Made by a program: the position numbers and the translations under genes | Source: CAZUHK01 sp964620345 | GTDB taxonomy: Bacteria; Planctomycetota; Phycisphaerae; Phycisphaerales; Zrk34 | Assembly (NCBI GenBank): GCA_964620345.1 | Contig: CAZUHK010000004.1 | Span: 1 to 54,088, forward strand | Length of the DNA stretch: 54,088 bases | Reading direction: 5' to 3' | Shown: positions 8,827-18,195 of the stretch, piece after piece | Position numbering within the stretch: position 1 is the first letter of the stretch | Layout: every line of letters starts with the position of its first letter | Notes under the pieces: model-generated | What the model was told of the DNA's origin: nothing | Database searches by the model: none | Seen by the model: only the letters and a program-made list of their open reading frames with translations

Positions 8827-10398
8827 ATGATCGGTAAACTTTCGTCACTCTGCCTCGCCGCGTGCCTGCTGGGCCTGCTGGCCATCACCGGCTGCGAAAC
8901 GCAGCAGTCCACCGCGGACCCGGAGCCCGAGTGGTACCTCAACGGCCCCAAACAGCCCAAGGCCGCCAAGGCCGAGCCGGCGCCCAAGCCCGCGCCCAAG
9001 GCCGGCATGGTCAGCAGCGCCATCGCCCTGCCCACCGGCGACAAGGCGACCAGCGGCCTGTACATCGAAAAATTCGCCCCGGCCACGGTCAGTCTCAACA
9101 ACGAATTCACCTATGAAATCAATGTGACCAACCTGACCGGCGTGCCGCTGAGCAACGTCCAGATCGAAGACGTGATGCCCGAGAGCTACGAGTACGCCAG
9201 CGCCTCGCCGCAGGCCGACAGCACCGCCGGCGGCACGATCACCTGGGACCTGGGCACCATGGCCGCCCGCTCGACGCAGACCATCACGGTCACCGGCAAG
9301 GCCACCGCCGAGGGCACGCTCACCAACTGCGCCACCGGCAGCTACGACCTGGTCGCCTGCGTCGACACCCAGGTCGTCCAGCCGGCGATCGAGATCGCCA
9401 AGTCCGGCCCGGCCGAGGTGCTCCAGTGCGACCCGATCACTTACGAAGTGGTCGTGACCAACCCCGGCACCGGCCCGGCGACCAACGTGGTGGTCGTGGA
9501 CAACCTGCCCGACGGCCTGGAGACCGCCAGCGGCTCGGATCAGGTCAAGTTCGACATCGGCACCCTCGCCGCGGGCGAGTCGGTCCGCCGCTCGGCCAAC
9601 CTGCGGGCGACCAAGACCGGCGAGTTCACCAACTCCGCCACCGTCACCGCCGACGGCGGCCTGAACGGCAAGAGCTCGGTCACCACCACCGTCAAGGCGC
9701 CCAAGCTCGAGATCACCAAGACCGCGCCGAACAAGACGTTCATCGGCAAGGTCGTGACCTACAACATCGAGGTCAAGAACGTCGGCGATGGCATGGCGAA
9801 GAACACCGTGGTCACCGAATCGCTGCCCGCGGGCGCGACGTTCGTCAAGGCCTCCGACGGCGGCCAGCCCTCGGCCGGCAGCGTCGTGTGGCGCGTCGGC
9901 AACCTGGCGCCCGAGCAGACCGAGAACTTCACCGTCTCCCTCCAGGCCGGCAGCAAGGGCACCCTCAAGAACACCGCCAGCGCCGACGCAGACTGCGCCG
10001 ACGCGGTCAGCGCCTCGGCGCAGACCGTCGTCGAGGGCATCCCGGCGATCCTCCTGGAGGTCGTGGACAATCCCGACCCGGTGGCCGTGGGTGATACCAC
10101 CACCTACACCGTCACCGTGACCAACCAGGGCTCGGCGAACGGCACCAACATCGAGATCGTCTGCAAGCTCGAGAAGGAAGCCCAGTACGTCTCGGGCACC
10201 GGCTCGACCAATGTCGCCGTCGAGGGCGGCACCATCACCATGGCCCCGGTCAAGTCGCTGGCGCCCAAGGCCACCGCGACCTGGCAGGTCAAGGTCAAGG
10301 CCGTCGACGCCGGCGACGTCCGCTTCGCCGTCGAGATGACCAGCGATCAGATCGGCCGCCCGGTCAACGAAACCGAAGCGTCCAACTTCTACGAGTAA
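8827..10398 (+). CDS. Lipoprotein with four DUF11-type repeats (cell-surface adhesin or structural protein)
   Basis: A 523-residue lipoprotein with signal peptide and lipobox LLAITGC (Cys about residue 23), a Pro/Lys/Ala linker (about 40-70), then four repeats of roughly 105-115 residues starting near 80, 188, 293 and 405. Each has the DUF11 pattern of a strand containing YxVxVxNxGxxxAxNVxVxDxLP and a late WxxGxLxxG segment. DUF11 Ig-like repeats occur in bacterial surface proteins and in the chlamydial cysteine-rich envelope protein OmcB. A strong ribosome site and a strong terminator suggest an abundant monocistronic product. The function is probably structural; no enzyme motif is present. 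Confidence 0.85.
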   Translation: MIGKLSSLCLAACLLGLLAITGCETQQSTADPEPEWYLNGPKQPKAAKAEPAPKPAPKAGMVSSAIALPTGDKATSGLYIEKFAPATVSLNNEFTYEINVTNLTGVPLSNVQIEDVMPESYEYASASPQADSTAGGTITWDLGTMAARSTQTITVTGKATAEGTLTNCATGSYDLVACVDTQVVQPAIEIAKSGPAEVLQCDPITYEVVVTNPGTGPATNVVVVDNLPDGLETASGSDQVKFDIGTLAAGESVRRSANLRATKTGEFTNSATVTADGGLNGKSSVTTTVKAPKLEITKTAPNKTFIGKVVTYNIEVKNVGDGMAKNTVVTESLPAGATFVKASDGGQPSAGSVVWRVGNLAPEQTENFTVSLQAGSKGTLKNTASADADCADAVSASAQTVVEGIPAILLEVVDNPDPVAVGDTTTYTVTVTNQGSANGTNIEIVCKLEKEAQYVSGTGSTNVAVEGGTITMAPVKSLAPKATATWQVKVKAVDAGDVRFAVEMTSDQIGRPVNETEASNFYE

Positions 10399-10436
10399 GC
10401 CAACCCCGCCTTCGGGCGGACAACGCGATACGCCCC

Positions 10437-10473
10437 GCGGCGTGGTCCACCCGGACCACGCCGCTTTTCTTTT
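10437..10473 (+). terminator. Rho-independent terminator of the DUF11 lipoprotein gene
   Basis: A perfect 12-bp stem, GCGGCGTGGTCC (10437-10448) with GGACCACGCCGC (10453-10464), and a 4-nt loop are followed by TTTTCTTTT. It lies 38 nt after the stop codon. Confidence 0.93.
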
Positions 10474-10505
10474 GGAGCAGGTTGCAGCGTTGCGTCGCGT
10501 CTGTC

Positions 10506-10594
10506 GGGTGCCACACCTTGTCCGCTTTAGCGGCAAGGTGTGCGGGCGTGCGGACGGCATCACACCTTGCCCTTCGGGACAAGGTGTGGCACCC
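10506..10594. repeat. REP-like palindromic doublet
   Basis: An 18-nt arm GGGTGCCACACCTTGTCC (10506-10523) is repeated inverted at 10577-10594. Each arm also forms its own hairpin: CACACCTTG...CAAGGTGTG with a CCGC-TTTA-GCGG tip (10512-10542), and CACACCTTG...CAAGGTGTG with a CCC-TTC-GGG tip (10561-10588). Two inverted hairpins with a short spacer between convergent genes are the usual form of REP/BIME elements. No REP-associated transposase is in the window. Confidence 0.75.
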
Positions 10595-10680
10595 ACGACG
10601 GGTCGCCGAAAGATGCGCTAGCTGATGCGATCGATGCCCCCATGCAGCGCCGCGGCTTTGCCGCGTGCCCCGGCCGCCGC

Positions 10681-13600
10681 TCACTGCTCCCGCAGCGCCG
10701 CCATCACTCCGCCCCGCAGCGCCAGCACCGCCGAGCCGACGATCCATACCGCCGCGCTGACCACGACGGCGCCGAGCATCAGGCCGATCGTCGCCAGCGC
10801 GTGCCAGGGCACCGCGCCGGTCAGCGCCGGCACGACCGCGACGACCGCCGCGCCCGCCCCGCCGGCCAATCCCGCGCCGACGAGGTAGCCGTGCTCGGCC
10901 GCGATCATCCGCACCAGCGTGCGCCGCCGGTAGCCCACCGCCCGCAGCACCGCCAGCTCGCCGCGGCGCTCCATGACGTTGCGCAACACGACCACGCCCA
11001 CGCCGATGCTGCCGACGACCAGGCCCAGCCCGCCGAGCACGGTGAAGATCGACAGATAGGTGTTCTGCACGCTGAGAAACGCCTCGAGCCGATCGCGCGT
11101 CGGCGTCACCTGCAGGCCGCGGCCGGCGTACCTGCCGCCGAGGTAGCCGCGCAGCTCGTCCGGCTGATCGGTGTCGATCAGAAACACGCCGTAGCCGCTG
11201 ATCGACGGATAGCGCGCCAACAGCGCCGCTTCATCGACGACCAGCGCCCCCTGCAAAATCGAGTCTTCGATCAGACCGACCAGCCGCACCTTGAACGACC
11301 GGCCCGCGCTGTCGGTGTAGTCCAGCGTGTCGCCCACGCCAAGGCCCAGGCCCCACACGGCCGTGGCCTTGTCCGCCACGGCGGGAAGCACATCGTCGCT
11401 CGCATCGTCGTGCAGCATCGTCCACGATCCATCGGCGGTGATGCTATCGACGAAGCGAAACCGCCCGGCCAGCGCCTCGGGCCTGATGCCGAGCAGCCGC
11501 GGCCGGCGGGCGCGGTTGAGGTTCAGGCAGCTCGCATCGTCGCCCCCGCTGACGCGCAGGGGCACGACGGTGGCCTCGGCCAGCTTCGGGTCGGCCGCGC
11601 CGGCAAAGGTGCGGTCGATGTTCTGATGGATCGGCACGGCCGCCTCGGCGTAGAGCGCAAAGCCACCGGCCGGGCCGGCGTGGTTGGCCAGGTCCGCGCC
11701 GGGCTGCTTGCGGTTGGCGCCGACCGAGACGACCAGAAACGTGCCGCAGGCCATCAGCACGATCACCGCGAGCGAACGGCCGCGGCGGCGCGCGGCGTTG
11801 GTCCGGCCCAGGGCCGCGGGCGTGGCGGCCACGCGCCCGCCCCGCCGCGCCATCGCCGACAGCCAACCCGACGCCACGCCCGTCGCCGCGATCAACAGCA
11901 GCGTCCCGGCCCCGAAAAAAGCCCCGGCCTGGGCCGCGCCCCGGGCTTTGGCCATGGCGACGACCAGCGCCATCGCCGCGACGCCGCTGACGCCCGCGAC
12001 CCACCACGCGCCGCCCGACGCCCCGCCGCGCAACGACGCAGCCGGCTCCGCGCCGACCAGCAGCGCCTGCGCCGATCGCTCCGCGCGACGCCGCACCGTC
12101 AGCCACACCGCACCCACCGCGACCGCGAACGCGCCCAGCGCGCCGGTGGCCAGTGAGGTCGGCGTGGCGTGGTAGCCAAGCGCCGCGGCGTTCACCGCGT
12201 CGGTCCACAATGCGCTTAGGCCCCAGAGCATCGCGCGGGTGTAGCCCTGCGCCGCGGCGGCGCCGACGATCACCCCCGCCGCGGCCACCGCCGCGCCCTC
12301 GGCCAGCAGCAACCGCCGCACCTGTTTGGCCGTGAACCCCACCGCCAGCAGCAGGCCGACCTGGCTGGCGCGCTGCTCGATGCTGAACACGAACAGCAGG
12401 GCCATCAGCAGCACCGCCGCGACGATGATGAAGAAGCTGAAGGCCATGAACATCGACCCGAAGTACGCCGCGGGCCCTTCCTGCGATGCGGCGATCGCCT
12501 CGGCCCGCACGTCGCGGAAGCTCAGGCCGAAGTCGGCCGGGTCGAGCTGCGAGCGCACGGCCGCGTGCGTTTGGTCGATGCTCGCCGTCCGGCTGGTGTA
12601 TCGCACCGCGGTCACATCGCCGAAACGGTTGGCCCACAGCTTTTGGCCGGCGTCGAGCGTGATGAACGCCTTGGGCGTGCCGCGGTATCGTTGCCAGTAC
12701 GCATCGTCCTTGTCACTGATGCGCGACAGGTCGATCGCGGGGCCCGGATCCCAGTCGCGAGCCGACGCGGCCTCGGCCACACCCGGAAAGGCGGGCATGA
12801 GCGTCGCGTCGGCGAACGGCATCCGCATCGGCGCGATGCGCGCGACGGTGAACGTCGCCTGGGCCTCGGCCAGCCGCTGGGCGCCGGCCAACTGGTAGTA
12901 GCGCAGCGTGAGGCGATCGCCGACCGCCGCGCCCAGGTCATCGGCCAGCCACCGGTTGACGGCGATCTGATCGTCGGCCAGATCGCCCAGCCACCGGGCA
13001 TCGGTCGCGGTGACCATCGAGTAGGGCGTGACGTTGTCACCGTGCGCGATGTCGTTCACGAGGTACGTCAGCACGTGCGTGGTCAGCGCTTTGGGGTGCG
13101 GGTCGCGCCGCGGGGCATCGAAGAACACGCGGGCGCTGCGCAGCTCGTACCAGGGTTGGTCGTCGAGCGCTGCCAGTTCGAGCTGAGCGTCGTCGAGGGT
13201 GAAGTGATTGCGCACCGCGGCGGCCGCGGCTTCGGGGGTGAGGTCGTCCACGCCGGCGCCGCTGATCAGCAGCGTGTTGGCCCGGCCCGCGGCGTTGAGC
13301 GCCTGTTGAGCGCGCGGCAGCGTCACGAACGCGGTGTGCGGCGTGACGTGCGTGGCCTCGAGGCCGAACGCCCCGAACCGATCGGCGCCGACCACCTCGG
13401 CCACGGTCAGCCGCAGCGTGGTGCGGCCCAGGTCTTGGTTGACGATCGCCACGTCGGCCGACAGCATCGCGGGGTTGGCGAAGCTCAGCACGATCGCGTC
13501 GCCGGCTACGACGCGAAGCTGATCGGCCAAACGCCGGTTGAGCACGACCTCATCATCGCCGGGGTCGAGTTGCGTGCCGCCCAGTTGCCAGAAGCGTTGA

Positions 13601-13935
13601 TCGACGCCGACGATCTGCACCTGATTGGCCCGGTCGGCGCCGTCGGGCGTGCGCGCGGTGCCGCGAAGCATCAGCAGCGGCGCGACCCGCGCGTCCAGCT
13701 CGGCCGCGATCGGGTCGGCCAGTTGTGCTCGAAACAGCCGATCGCCGGTTTGTGCCGCCAGCCGCGTGGCGCCCAGGCGCTGCATCGCGATCTGCCGCAG
13801 GGACAGGCGGACCGAATCGCCGACGATCAGCGCGCCGATGAGCACCGCCGCGGCCGTCGCCGCGCCGGCCCCCACGCCCAGGTGATGGCGCCAGTAGTGG
13901 CCCAGCGACCGGCGGACCAGGGTGAAGCCCGTCAT
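10681..13935 (-). CDS. ABC transporter permease with two FtsX/MacB-type halves
   Basis: Large membrane permease of 1084 residues. Seen are an N-terminal membrane segment (about residues 18-40), a long extracytoplasmic domain, a first FtsX-like core of three helices (about 495-640, starting FSFFIIVAAVLLMALLFVF), further helices near 655-760, a second extracytoplasmic part, and a last FtsX core (about 955-1075). Such permeases pair with LolD/MacB-type ATPases to move lipoproteins, lipids, peptides or natural products out of the inner membrane. The ATG at 13935 overlaps the ATPase stop. It is the last gene of the long operon, so it may export whatever the upstream genes make. No terminator with a T-run was seen after it. 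Confidence 0.87.
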   Translation of the reverse strand: MTGFTLVRRSLGHYWRHHLGVGAGAATAAAVLIGALIVGDSVRLSLRQIAMQRLGATRLAAQTGDRLFRAQLADPIAAELDARVAPLLMLRGTARTPDGADRANQVQIVGVDQRFWQLGGTQLDPGDDEVVLNRRLADQLRVVAGDAIVLSFANPAMLSADVAIVNQDLGRTTLRLTVAEVVGADRFGAFGLEATHVTPHTAFVTLPRAQQALNAAGRANTLLISGAGVDDLTPEAAAAAVRNHFTLDDAQLELAALDDQPWYELRSARVFFDAPRRDPHPKALTTHVLTYLVNDIAHGDNVTPYSMVTATDARWLGDLADDQIAVNRWLADDLGAAVGDRLTLRYYQLAGAQRLAEAQATFTVARIAPMRMPFADATLMPAFPGVAEAASARDWDPGPAIDLSRISDKDDAYWQRYRGTPKAFITLDAGQKLWANRFGDVTAVRYTSRTASIDQTHAAVRSQLDPADFGLSFRDVRAEAIAASQEGPAAYFGSMFMAFSFFIIVAAVLLMALLFVFSIEQRASQVGLLLAVGFTAKQVRRLLLAEGAAVAAAGVIVGAAAAQGYTRAMLWGLSALWTDAVNAAALGYHATPTSLATGALGAFAVAVGAVWLTVRRRAERSAQALLVGAEPAASLRGGASGGAWWVAGVSGVAAMALVVAMAKARGAAQAGAFFGAGTLLLIAATGVASGWLSAMARRGGRVAATPAALGRTNAARRRGRSLAVIVLMACGTFLVVSVGANRKQPGADLANHAGPAGGFALYAEAAVPIHQNIDRTFAGAADPKLAEATVVPLRVSGGDDASCLNLNRARRPRLLGIRPEALAGRFRFVDSITADGSWTMLHDDASDDVLPAVADKATAVWGLGLGVGDTLDYTDSAGRSFKVRLVGLIEDSILQGALVVDEAALLARYPSISGYGVFLIDTDQPDELRGYLGGRYAGRGLQVTPTRDRLEAFLSVQNTYLSIFTVLGGLGLVVGSIGVGVVVLRNVMERRGELAVLRAVGYRRRTLVRMIAAEHGYLVGAGLAGGAGAAVVAVVPALTGAVPWHALATIGLMLGAVVVSAAVWIVGSAVLALRGGVMAALREQ

Positions 13936-14636
13936 GCCGCCGGCTCCCGCATCGCTTGCAGCCGGCCGTCGCGCAGCTCGTACACCCTCTGCATCTTCGC
14001 CGCCAGCTCCGTCGCGTGGGTCACCATGACCAGCGCCACCCGCTGTTCGCGGTTGATCTGGTTGAGCAGTTCGACCAGCCGCTCGGCGTTTTCGCGATCC
14101 AGCGAGCCGGTCGGCTCGTCGGCCAGCAGCAGCGCCGGCTGGTTTATCAGCGCACGCACGACCGCGACGCGCTGCCGCTCACCGCCGGACAGTTGGCCGG
14201 GCCGATGCGTCATCCGGTCGGCCAGGCCCACGCGGTCCAGCAGCAGTTGTGCCCGCGGCTTGGCGTCGGCCACGGCGTCGGGCCCCAGCGGCACGGCCGG
14301 CACCAGCACGTTCTCCAGCACCGAGCACTGCGGCAACAGGTGATGAAACTGGAACACAAAGCCCACGCGCCGGCTGCGCAGCTTCGCCAGGGCCGCATCG
14401 TCCAACCCGCCCAGCGCATCGCCGCCCAGCTCGACGCGCCCGCTGGTCGGCTGATCCAGCGCCCCGAGAATGTGCAGCAGCGTGCTCTTGCCCGATCCCG
14501 AGGGCCCGACGACCGCGGCCGACTCGCCCGCGTCCATCTCCAGGTCGACCCCGCGCAGCACCACCAGCGGCGGGCCGGCCGGATCGTCGGTCGCGGGGAA
14601 CTGCCGCGTCACCTGTTCGACCTTCAGCAAGCTCAT
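13932..14636 (-). CDS. LolD/MacB-type ABC transporter ATPase
   Basis: ATP-binding subunit of 234 residues. Seen are Walker A GPSGSGKST (about residue 40), Q-loop FVFQFHHLLP, signature LSGGERQRVAVVRAL, Walker B ALLLADEPTGSLD and the switch His in VMVTHA. The LolD/MacB subfamily works with FtsX-type permeases, and the following gene is one. The ATG at 14636 (MSLLKVEQ) overlaps the previous stop by ATGA and was preferred over the ATG four codons upstream. Confidence 0.93.
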   Translation of the reverse strand: MSLLKVEQVTRQFPATDDPAGPPLVVLRGVDLEMDAGESAAVVGPSGSGKSTLLHILGALDQPTSGRVELGGDALGGLDDAALAKLRSRRVGFVFQFHHLLPQCSVLENVLVPAVPLGPDAVADAKPRAQLLLDRVGLADRMTHRPGQLSGGERQRVAVVRALINQPALLLADEPTGSLDRENAERLVELLNQINREQRVALVMVTHATELAAKMQRVYELRDGRLQAMREPAA

Positions 14637-15901
14637 GGGCGCACCCATCGCTTCGCCTTCATCTCAAACCGCGGCAGTTCGCCGGGGCCGACCACCCTGA
14701 TCGGCACCCGCAGCGACAGCGCCGCTCTGAAGCGCTCGGCCAGTTGTTCGACGAGCCGCGGCGGATCGCCGTCGCCGGCCGGCTCGATTTCCAGCTCGAG
14801 TTCCGCCAGGCCGTGGCGCCGGGCGACGGTGACGCGGTACTCAGCGACGCCCGGTTGGCCGCGCACGATCTGGTCGACCGCGGCGGGGTAGACGTTGACC
14901 CCGCGCACGCAGATCATCTCGTCGGCCCGGCCGATGATGCCGCCGCGCATGGCGAAGCGGCCGGGCACGTCGGCCCGCTCGACGATGTCGCCGGTGCGAT
15001 ACCGCAGCGCCGGCCGGGCCGCGCGATGCAGCGTGGTCAGCAGCAGCTCGCCGCGGTGGCCGGTCGGCACCGGTTGCAGCGTCGTCGGATCGACCACCTC
15101 GGCCAGCAGTACCGGCTCGACCAGGCGCAGCAGCGACGGGTCATCGGGGTCCGAGTAGGTCGCCGGTCCGACCTCGGTCATGCCGTGGTGGTCGATCACC
15201 CGCGCACCGGGCCAGAGGGTTTCAATCGCCTCGCGTGTGGCCGGCACGCTGCCGCCGGGCTCGCCGCCGACGATGATGCGGCTGATCGCGCCGGCGTGCA
15301 GGTCGATCTGCTGCTCGACCGCGACCTGCCCGAGGCGCAGCGCGTAGGTCGGCGTGCAGCACAGCACGGTGGCCTGGTTTTCGATCATCATCGCCAGTCG
15401 CGCGGCGCTGCTCAGCCCGCCGCCGGGGATGCACAGCGCCCCCAGCCGCCGGGCCGACTCGAACGCGAGCCAGAACCCGATGAACGGCCCGAACGAGAAG
15501 GTGAACATCACCCGATCGCCCGGCCCGACCCCCGCGGCGCCGAACACTTCGCACCACACGTCGATCATCGCCGACCAGCTTTCATCGGTGTCCAGCCAGC
15601 GCAGCGGCGAGGCCGTGGTGCCGCTGGTCTGGTGGTAGCGCGTGTATCGCTCGATCGGTTCGGTCCGGTTCGTGCCGAACGGCGGGTGCGCGGCCTGGTC
15701 GTCGGCGAGCTGTTGCTTGGTCAGCACCGGGCAGCGGGCGGCGAAGTCGGCCAGCGATTCGACCGGCCGATCGTCAAACCCCGCGCCGCGCAGCCGCGGG
15801 GCGTAGAACGCGTTGTCCGCCAGCAGGCGAGCGAGCAGCGGCCCCAGCAGGGCGAGCTGCTCGCGTTCGATCGCGGCGCGGTCTGTCGGCGAGTCGGCCA
15901 T
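14633..15901 (-). CDS. Adenylate-forming ligase, phenylacetate-CoA-ligase-like
   Basis: A 422-residue member of the AMP-binding superfamily, PaaK-like. Seen are the ATP loop YHQTSGTTASPLRW (about 90), FSFGPFIGFW, the HHGMTEVGP motif (about 238), the ribose-binding Asp in YRTGDIVERAD, and GRADEMICVRGVNVYP before a small C-terminal ACT-like domain. Such enzymes activate an aromatic or aliphatic acid to its adenylate and then a CoA or carrier thioester. Association with a chorismate-lyase-like gene and a hotdog thioesterase suggests a hydroxybenzoate-type substrate (inference). Seven nucleotides separate it from the previous stop. Confidence 0.85.
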   Translation of the reverse strand: MADSPTDRAAIEREQLALLGPLLARLLADNAFYAPRLRGAGFDDRPVESLADFAARCPVLTKQQLADDQAAHPPFGTNRTEPIERYTRYHQTSGTTASPLRWLDTDESWSAMIDVWCEVFGAAGVGPGDRVMFTFSFGPFIGFWLAFESARRLGALCIPGGGLSSAARLAMMIENQATVLCCTPTYALRLGQVAVEQQIDLHAGAISRIIVGGEPGGSVPATREAIETLWPGARVIDHHGMTEVGPATYSDPDDPSLLRLVEPVLLAEVVDPTTLQPVPTGHRGELLLTTLHRAARPALRYRTGDIVERADVPGRFAMRGGIIGRADEMICVRGVNVYPAAVDQIVRGQPGVAEYRVTVARRHGLAELELEIEPAGDGDPPRLVEQLAERFRAALSLRVPIRVVGPGELPRFEMKAKRWVRP

Positions 15902-15908
15902 GGGCGGA

Positions 15909-16436
15909 TCAGTGCGGGCGGTAGAGGGTGACCAGGCAGCCGCCGGCCGCGGCGAGCACGATGCCGAGCATGAACTGCCAGCTCACGCCCGACCAGTGCT
16001 TCTCGATCGTGGTCGAGACCACGGCGTTCACGATCGGCGCCCCGGCGAAGATGATCGACATGACCACCGGCACGTAGCGGAAGGTCGGCTTGGGCGCGGC
16101 GCCGAACGCCAGCAGCACGCCGAACGCCCCGATCGCCCCCGCGATCCCCGCGATCAGCGAGAACGTCATGCCCCCGCCGGAAAACTTCCACGTCGCCCCG
16201 TTGATCAGCAGCACCGCGAGCGGCGCGTGCACCGCGGTCAGAAAGTAGGCGATGCCCACGAACAAAAATGCCTTGTAGCGCGCGTTGGCCGCGTCGGCCG
16301 GGTCGGCCGCGAGCATCTGCAACTGCCCCTTGTGCAGCAGGATGCCGTACACCCCCCAGCTCGACACGCTCACCAGCGCGAACACCAGCCACATCATGCC
16401 CGCGTCCGACGGGGTCTGGCTCTGTGCGATCGTCAT
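15909..16436 (-). CDS. Small integral membrane protein (DMT/EamA-like half)
   Basis: A 175-residue membrane protein with about five hydrophobic helices (near residues 14-34, 54-78, 88-110, 120-142 and 152-172). Short hydrophobic proteins of this type resemble half of a drug/metabolite (EamA) transporter, which would have to dimerise. The ATG at 16436 overlaps the thioesterase stop, placing it firmly in the operon. No catalytic motif is visible; the transport role is inferred from topology and context. Confidence 0.65.
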   Translation of the reverse strand: MTIAQSQTPSDAGMMWLVFALVSVSSWGVYGILLHKGQLQMLAADPADAANARYKAFLFVGIAYFLTAVHAPLAVLLINGATWKFSGGGMTFSLIAGIAGAIGAFGVLLAFGAAPKPTFRYVPVVMSIIFAGAPIVNAVVSTTIEKHWSGVSWQFMLGIVLAAAGGCLVTLYRPH

Positions 16437-16891
16437 GCGGTCTCCTTTGGTGAATCCAAACCTTGTGCGTTGCGAATCGCCGCGACCATTTCATCGGGGA
16501 TCGGCACGGCCTTCATCTGTCCGGTTTGCTGATCGAGCGCGACGCAGACGGTCGTCACCCTGCCCCGCGCGACGATCGGCGGCTCACCCTCGCCGAGCTT
16601 GCGGAAGGCGTGCTCGAACACCAGCGAGCGCGGCTTGATCGCGGCGACGACGACGCCCACCTCGAACTCATCCTCGAAGCGCAGCGGCGCAATGTAATCA
16701 CACGACGCCGAGACGCGCGGCCAGCCGATCAGCCGCTCGCCGAACGCCCCGTGCACGCTCAAGCCCAGCGAGCGGAAGAAGGCGTGCTCGGCCGATTCCA
16801 TGTAACGGAAAAAGTGCGCGAAGTGCACGATCCCCGCCATGTCGGTCTCGCTGAACTCCACGCGGCGGCGATGGGTGAACGGTTGGCTCAT
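16433..16891 (-). CDS. Hotdog-fold acyl-CoA thioesterase (4-hydroxybenzoyl-CoA thioesterase/YbgC type)
   Basis: Thioesterase of 152 residues. The N-terminal block RRRVEFSETDMAGIVHFAHF contains the family motif with Asp in ETDMAGIVHF, where YbgC/FcbC enzymes place the catalytic Asp, followed by FRYMESAEHAFFRSLGL. Substrates in the family are acyl-CoAs or aromatic acyl-CoAs such as 4-hydroxybenzoyl-CoA. It overlaps the neighbours on both sides by ATGA. Next to two acyl-activating enzymes it could release the finished acid or edit misloaded thioesters. Confidence 0.88.
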   Translation of the reverse strand: MSQPFTHRRRVEFSETDMAGIVHFAHFFRYMESAEHAFFRSLGLSVHGAFGERLIGWPRVSASCDYIAPLRFEDEFEVGVVVAAIKPRSLVFEHAFRKLGEGEPPIVARGRVTTVCVALDQQTGQMKAVPIPDEMVAAIRNAQGLDSPKETA

Positions 16892-18195
16892 GCGATGGGC
16901 TCGGCCCGGTTGGCGATCGATTCGAAGACGGCGCGCACGCCCGCGGCCATGTGATCGGCGGTGAAGCGTTCGTGCACGGCCCGGCGCCCCGCGGCGCCCA
17001 ACGCCCGCGCCGCGGCCAAGTCGGCCAGCAGTTCCCCCCAGGCCGCGGCCAAGGCGGCCGGATCATCGGACGCATGGAGCTTACCCCCGCCGCCCAGCGC
17101 CAGCAATTCGCCAAACGCCCCGCTGTCCGGCTGGACCACCGGCACCCCCGCCGCCCACGCCTCGAGCACGTACAACCCGAACGATTCGCCGTACGTCGCC
17201 GGCACACTCAACACGCTGATCGATCGCAGAAACGCGCACTTGTCGGCCCGCGACAGGTTCGGCGTCAACGTCGCGTCATCGGCCAGGCCCGCGGCGTTGA
17301 GCTTCGCCCGCTGGCGATCGACGAACCGGCGATCGCCCGGCGTCATCGCCCCGGCGACCGCGAGCTTCACCGATGCGAACGCTTCATCACGCTTGATCTC
17401 GATGTACGCATCGATCAGCGAATCCAACCCCTTGGCCGGGCACAGGCGGGCGAGGTAGCCGATGGTCGGCGGGTCGGGCGGGTCGGTTGCCGGTTCCAGG
17501 CCATCGAGTTCGATGCCGTTGTACACCACGTGCAGGCGATGGGCGTCGATCGCCATGCGCTCGGCCATGAGCTTGCCGTGGGTGCGGCTCACGGCGATGA
17601 AGGCGTCGGCGTCGGCCTGCCGGTCGCGCAGCTCGGCCCAGGCCCGCTCGCGGTAGGGTTCGGGCAGCGCATCGAGAAAGCCGTCTTCGCCGTGAAGCGT
17701 ACAGGCGACCGCCGCGCCGGTCGCGTCGCCGATGCGCCGCGCCAGGCCCAGCAGCAGCACGTTGTTGAGCAGCACCACCTCGACGTCGCCTTGCTCGTTG
17801 ATCCATTGCACGAGACGGTCGAGTTCCCTGGTGTGCCCGCCGCGCTCGCCGCGAAGCATGGCGACGGTCAGCTCGCCTAAGTCTTTGGGGCGGGTCATGT
17901 GGCTCACCGCGGCGGTGGCGCGGAGCAGGGGCGCGGCGTCGAGCAGGCGGCCCAGCCAGCGCGGCGCCCGGCCGAACCACGCCAGCTTGTGCCGCAGGTA
18001 GACGTTGACCCCGCCGAAGAAGATCGGCGGCGCGGCGTCGGCCTCGGTCGGCTGATCGGTGACCCACGGCAGGTAGAGCGACGCCATGGTCGCGTCCACG
18101 CCCGCGCGGCGCAGCGCCCTGACCAAGGTGTGGTCGCGCAGGCACGAGCCGCAGTGGAAGTTGCCCGTGCCCGGCACGAGCATGACCACTTTCAT
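16888..18195 (-). CDS. Glycosyltransferase family 4 (GT-B)
   Basis: A 435-residue retaining GT-B enzyme. The N-terminal domain opens MKVVMLVPGTGNFHCGSCLRDH, quoted here as MKVVMLVPGTGNFHCGSC, with a glycine-rich acceptor-side loop. A mid segment YNGIELDGL is followed by the second Rossmann half (PTIGYLARLCPAKGLDSLIDAY) and the donor-site region YGESFGLYVLEAWAAGVPVV, whose ESFGLYVLE matches the family Ex7E motif. The ATG at 18195 overlaps the upstream stop. In this operon it may glycosylate the small-molecule product, but an envelope role is equally possible. Confidence 0.87.
   Translation of the reverse strand: MKVVMLVPGTGNFHCGSCLRDHTLVRALRRAGVDATMASLYLPWVTDQPTEADAAPPIFFGGVNVYLRHKLAWFGRAPRWLGRLLDAAPLLRATAAVSHMTRPKDLGELTVAMLRGERGGHTRELDRLVQWINEQGDVEVVLLNNVLLLGLARRIGDATGAAVACTLHGEDGFLDALPEPYRERAWAELRDRQADADAFIAVSRTHGKLMAERMAIDAHRLHVVYNGIELDGLEPATDPPDPPTIGYLARLCPAKGLDSLIDAYIEIKRDEAFASVKLAVAGAMTPGDRRFVDRQRAKLNAAGLADDATLTPNLSRADKCAFLRSISVLSVPATYGESFGLYVLEAWAAGVPVVQPDSGAFGELLALGGGGKLHASDDPAALAAAWGELLADLAAARALGAAGRRAVHERFTADHMAAGVRAVFESIANRAEPIA

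Noticed and set aside
8845..10596. 583-codon open frame opposite the DUF11 lipoprotein gene
   Set aside because: A mirror of a GC-rich gene: low-complexity Gly/Asp/Val/Ala composition and no family pattern, while the forward gene has signal peptide, lipobox, ribosome site and terminator.
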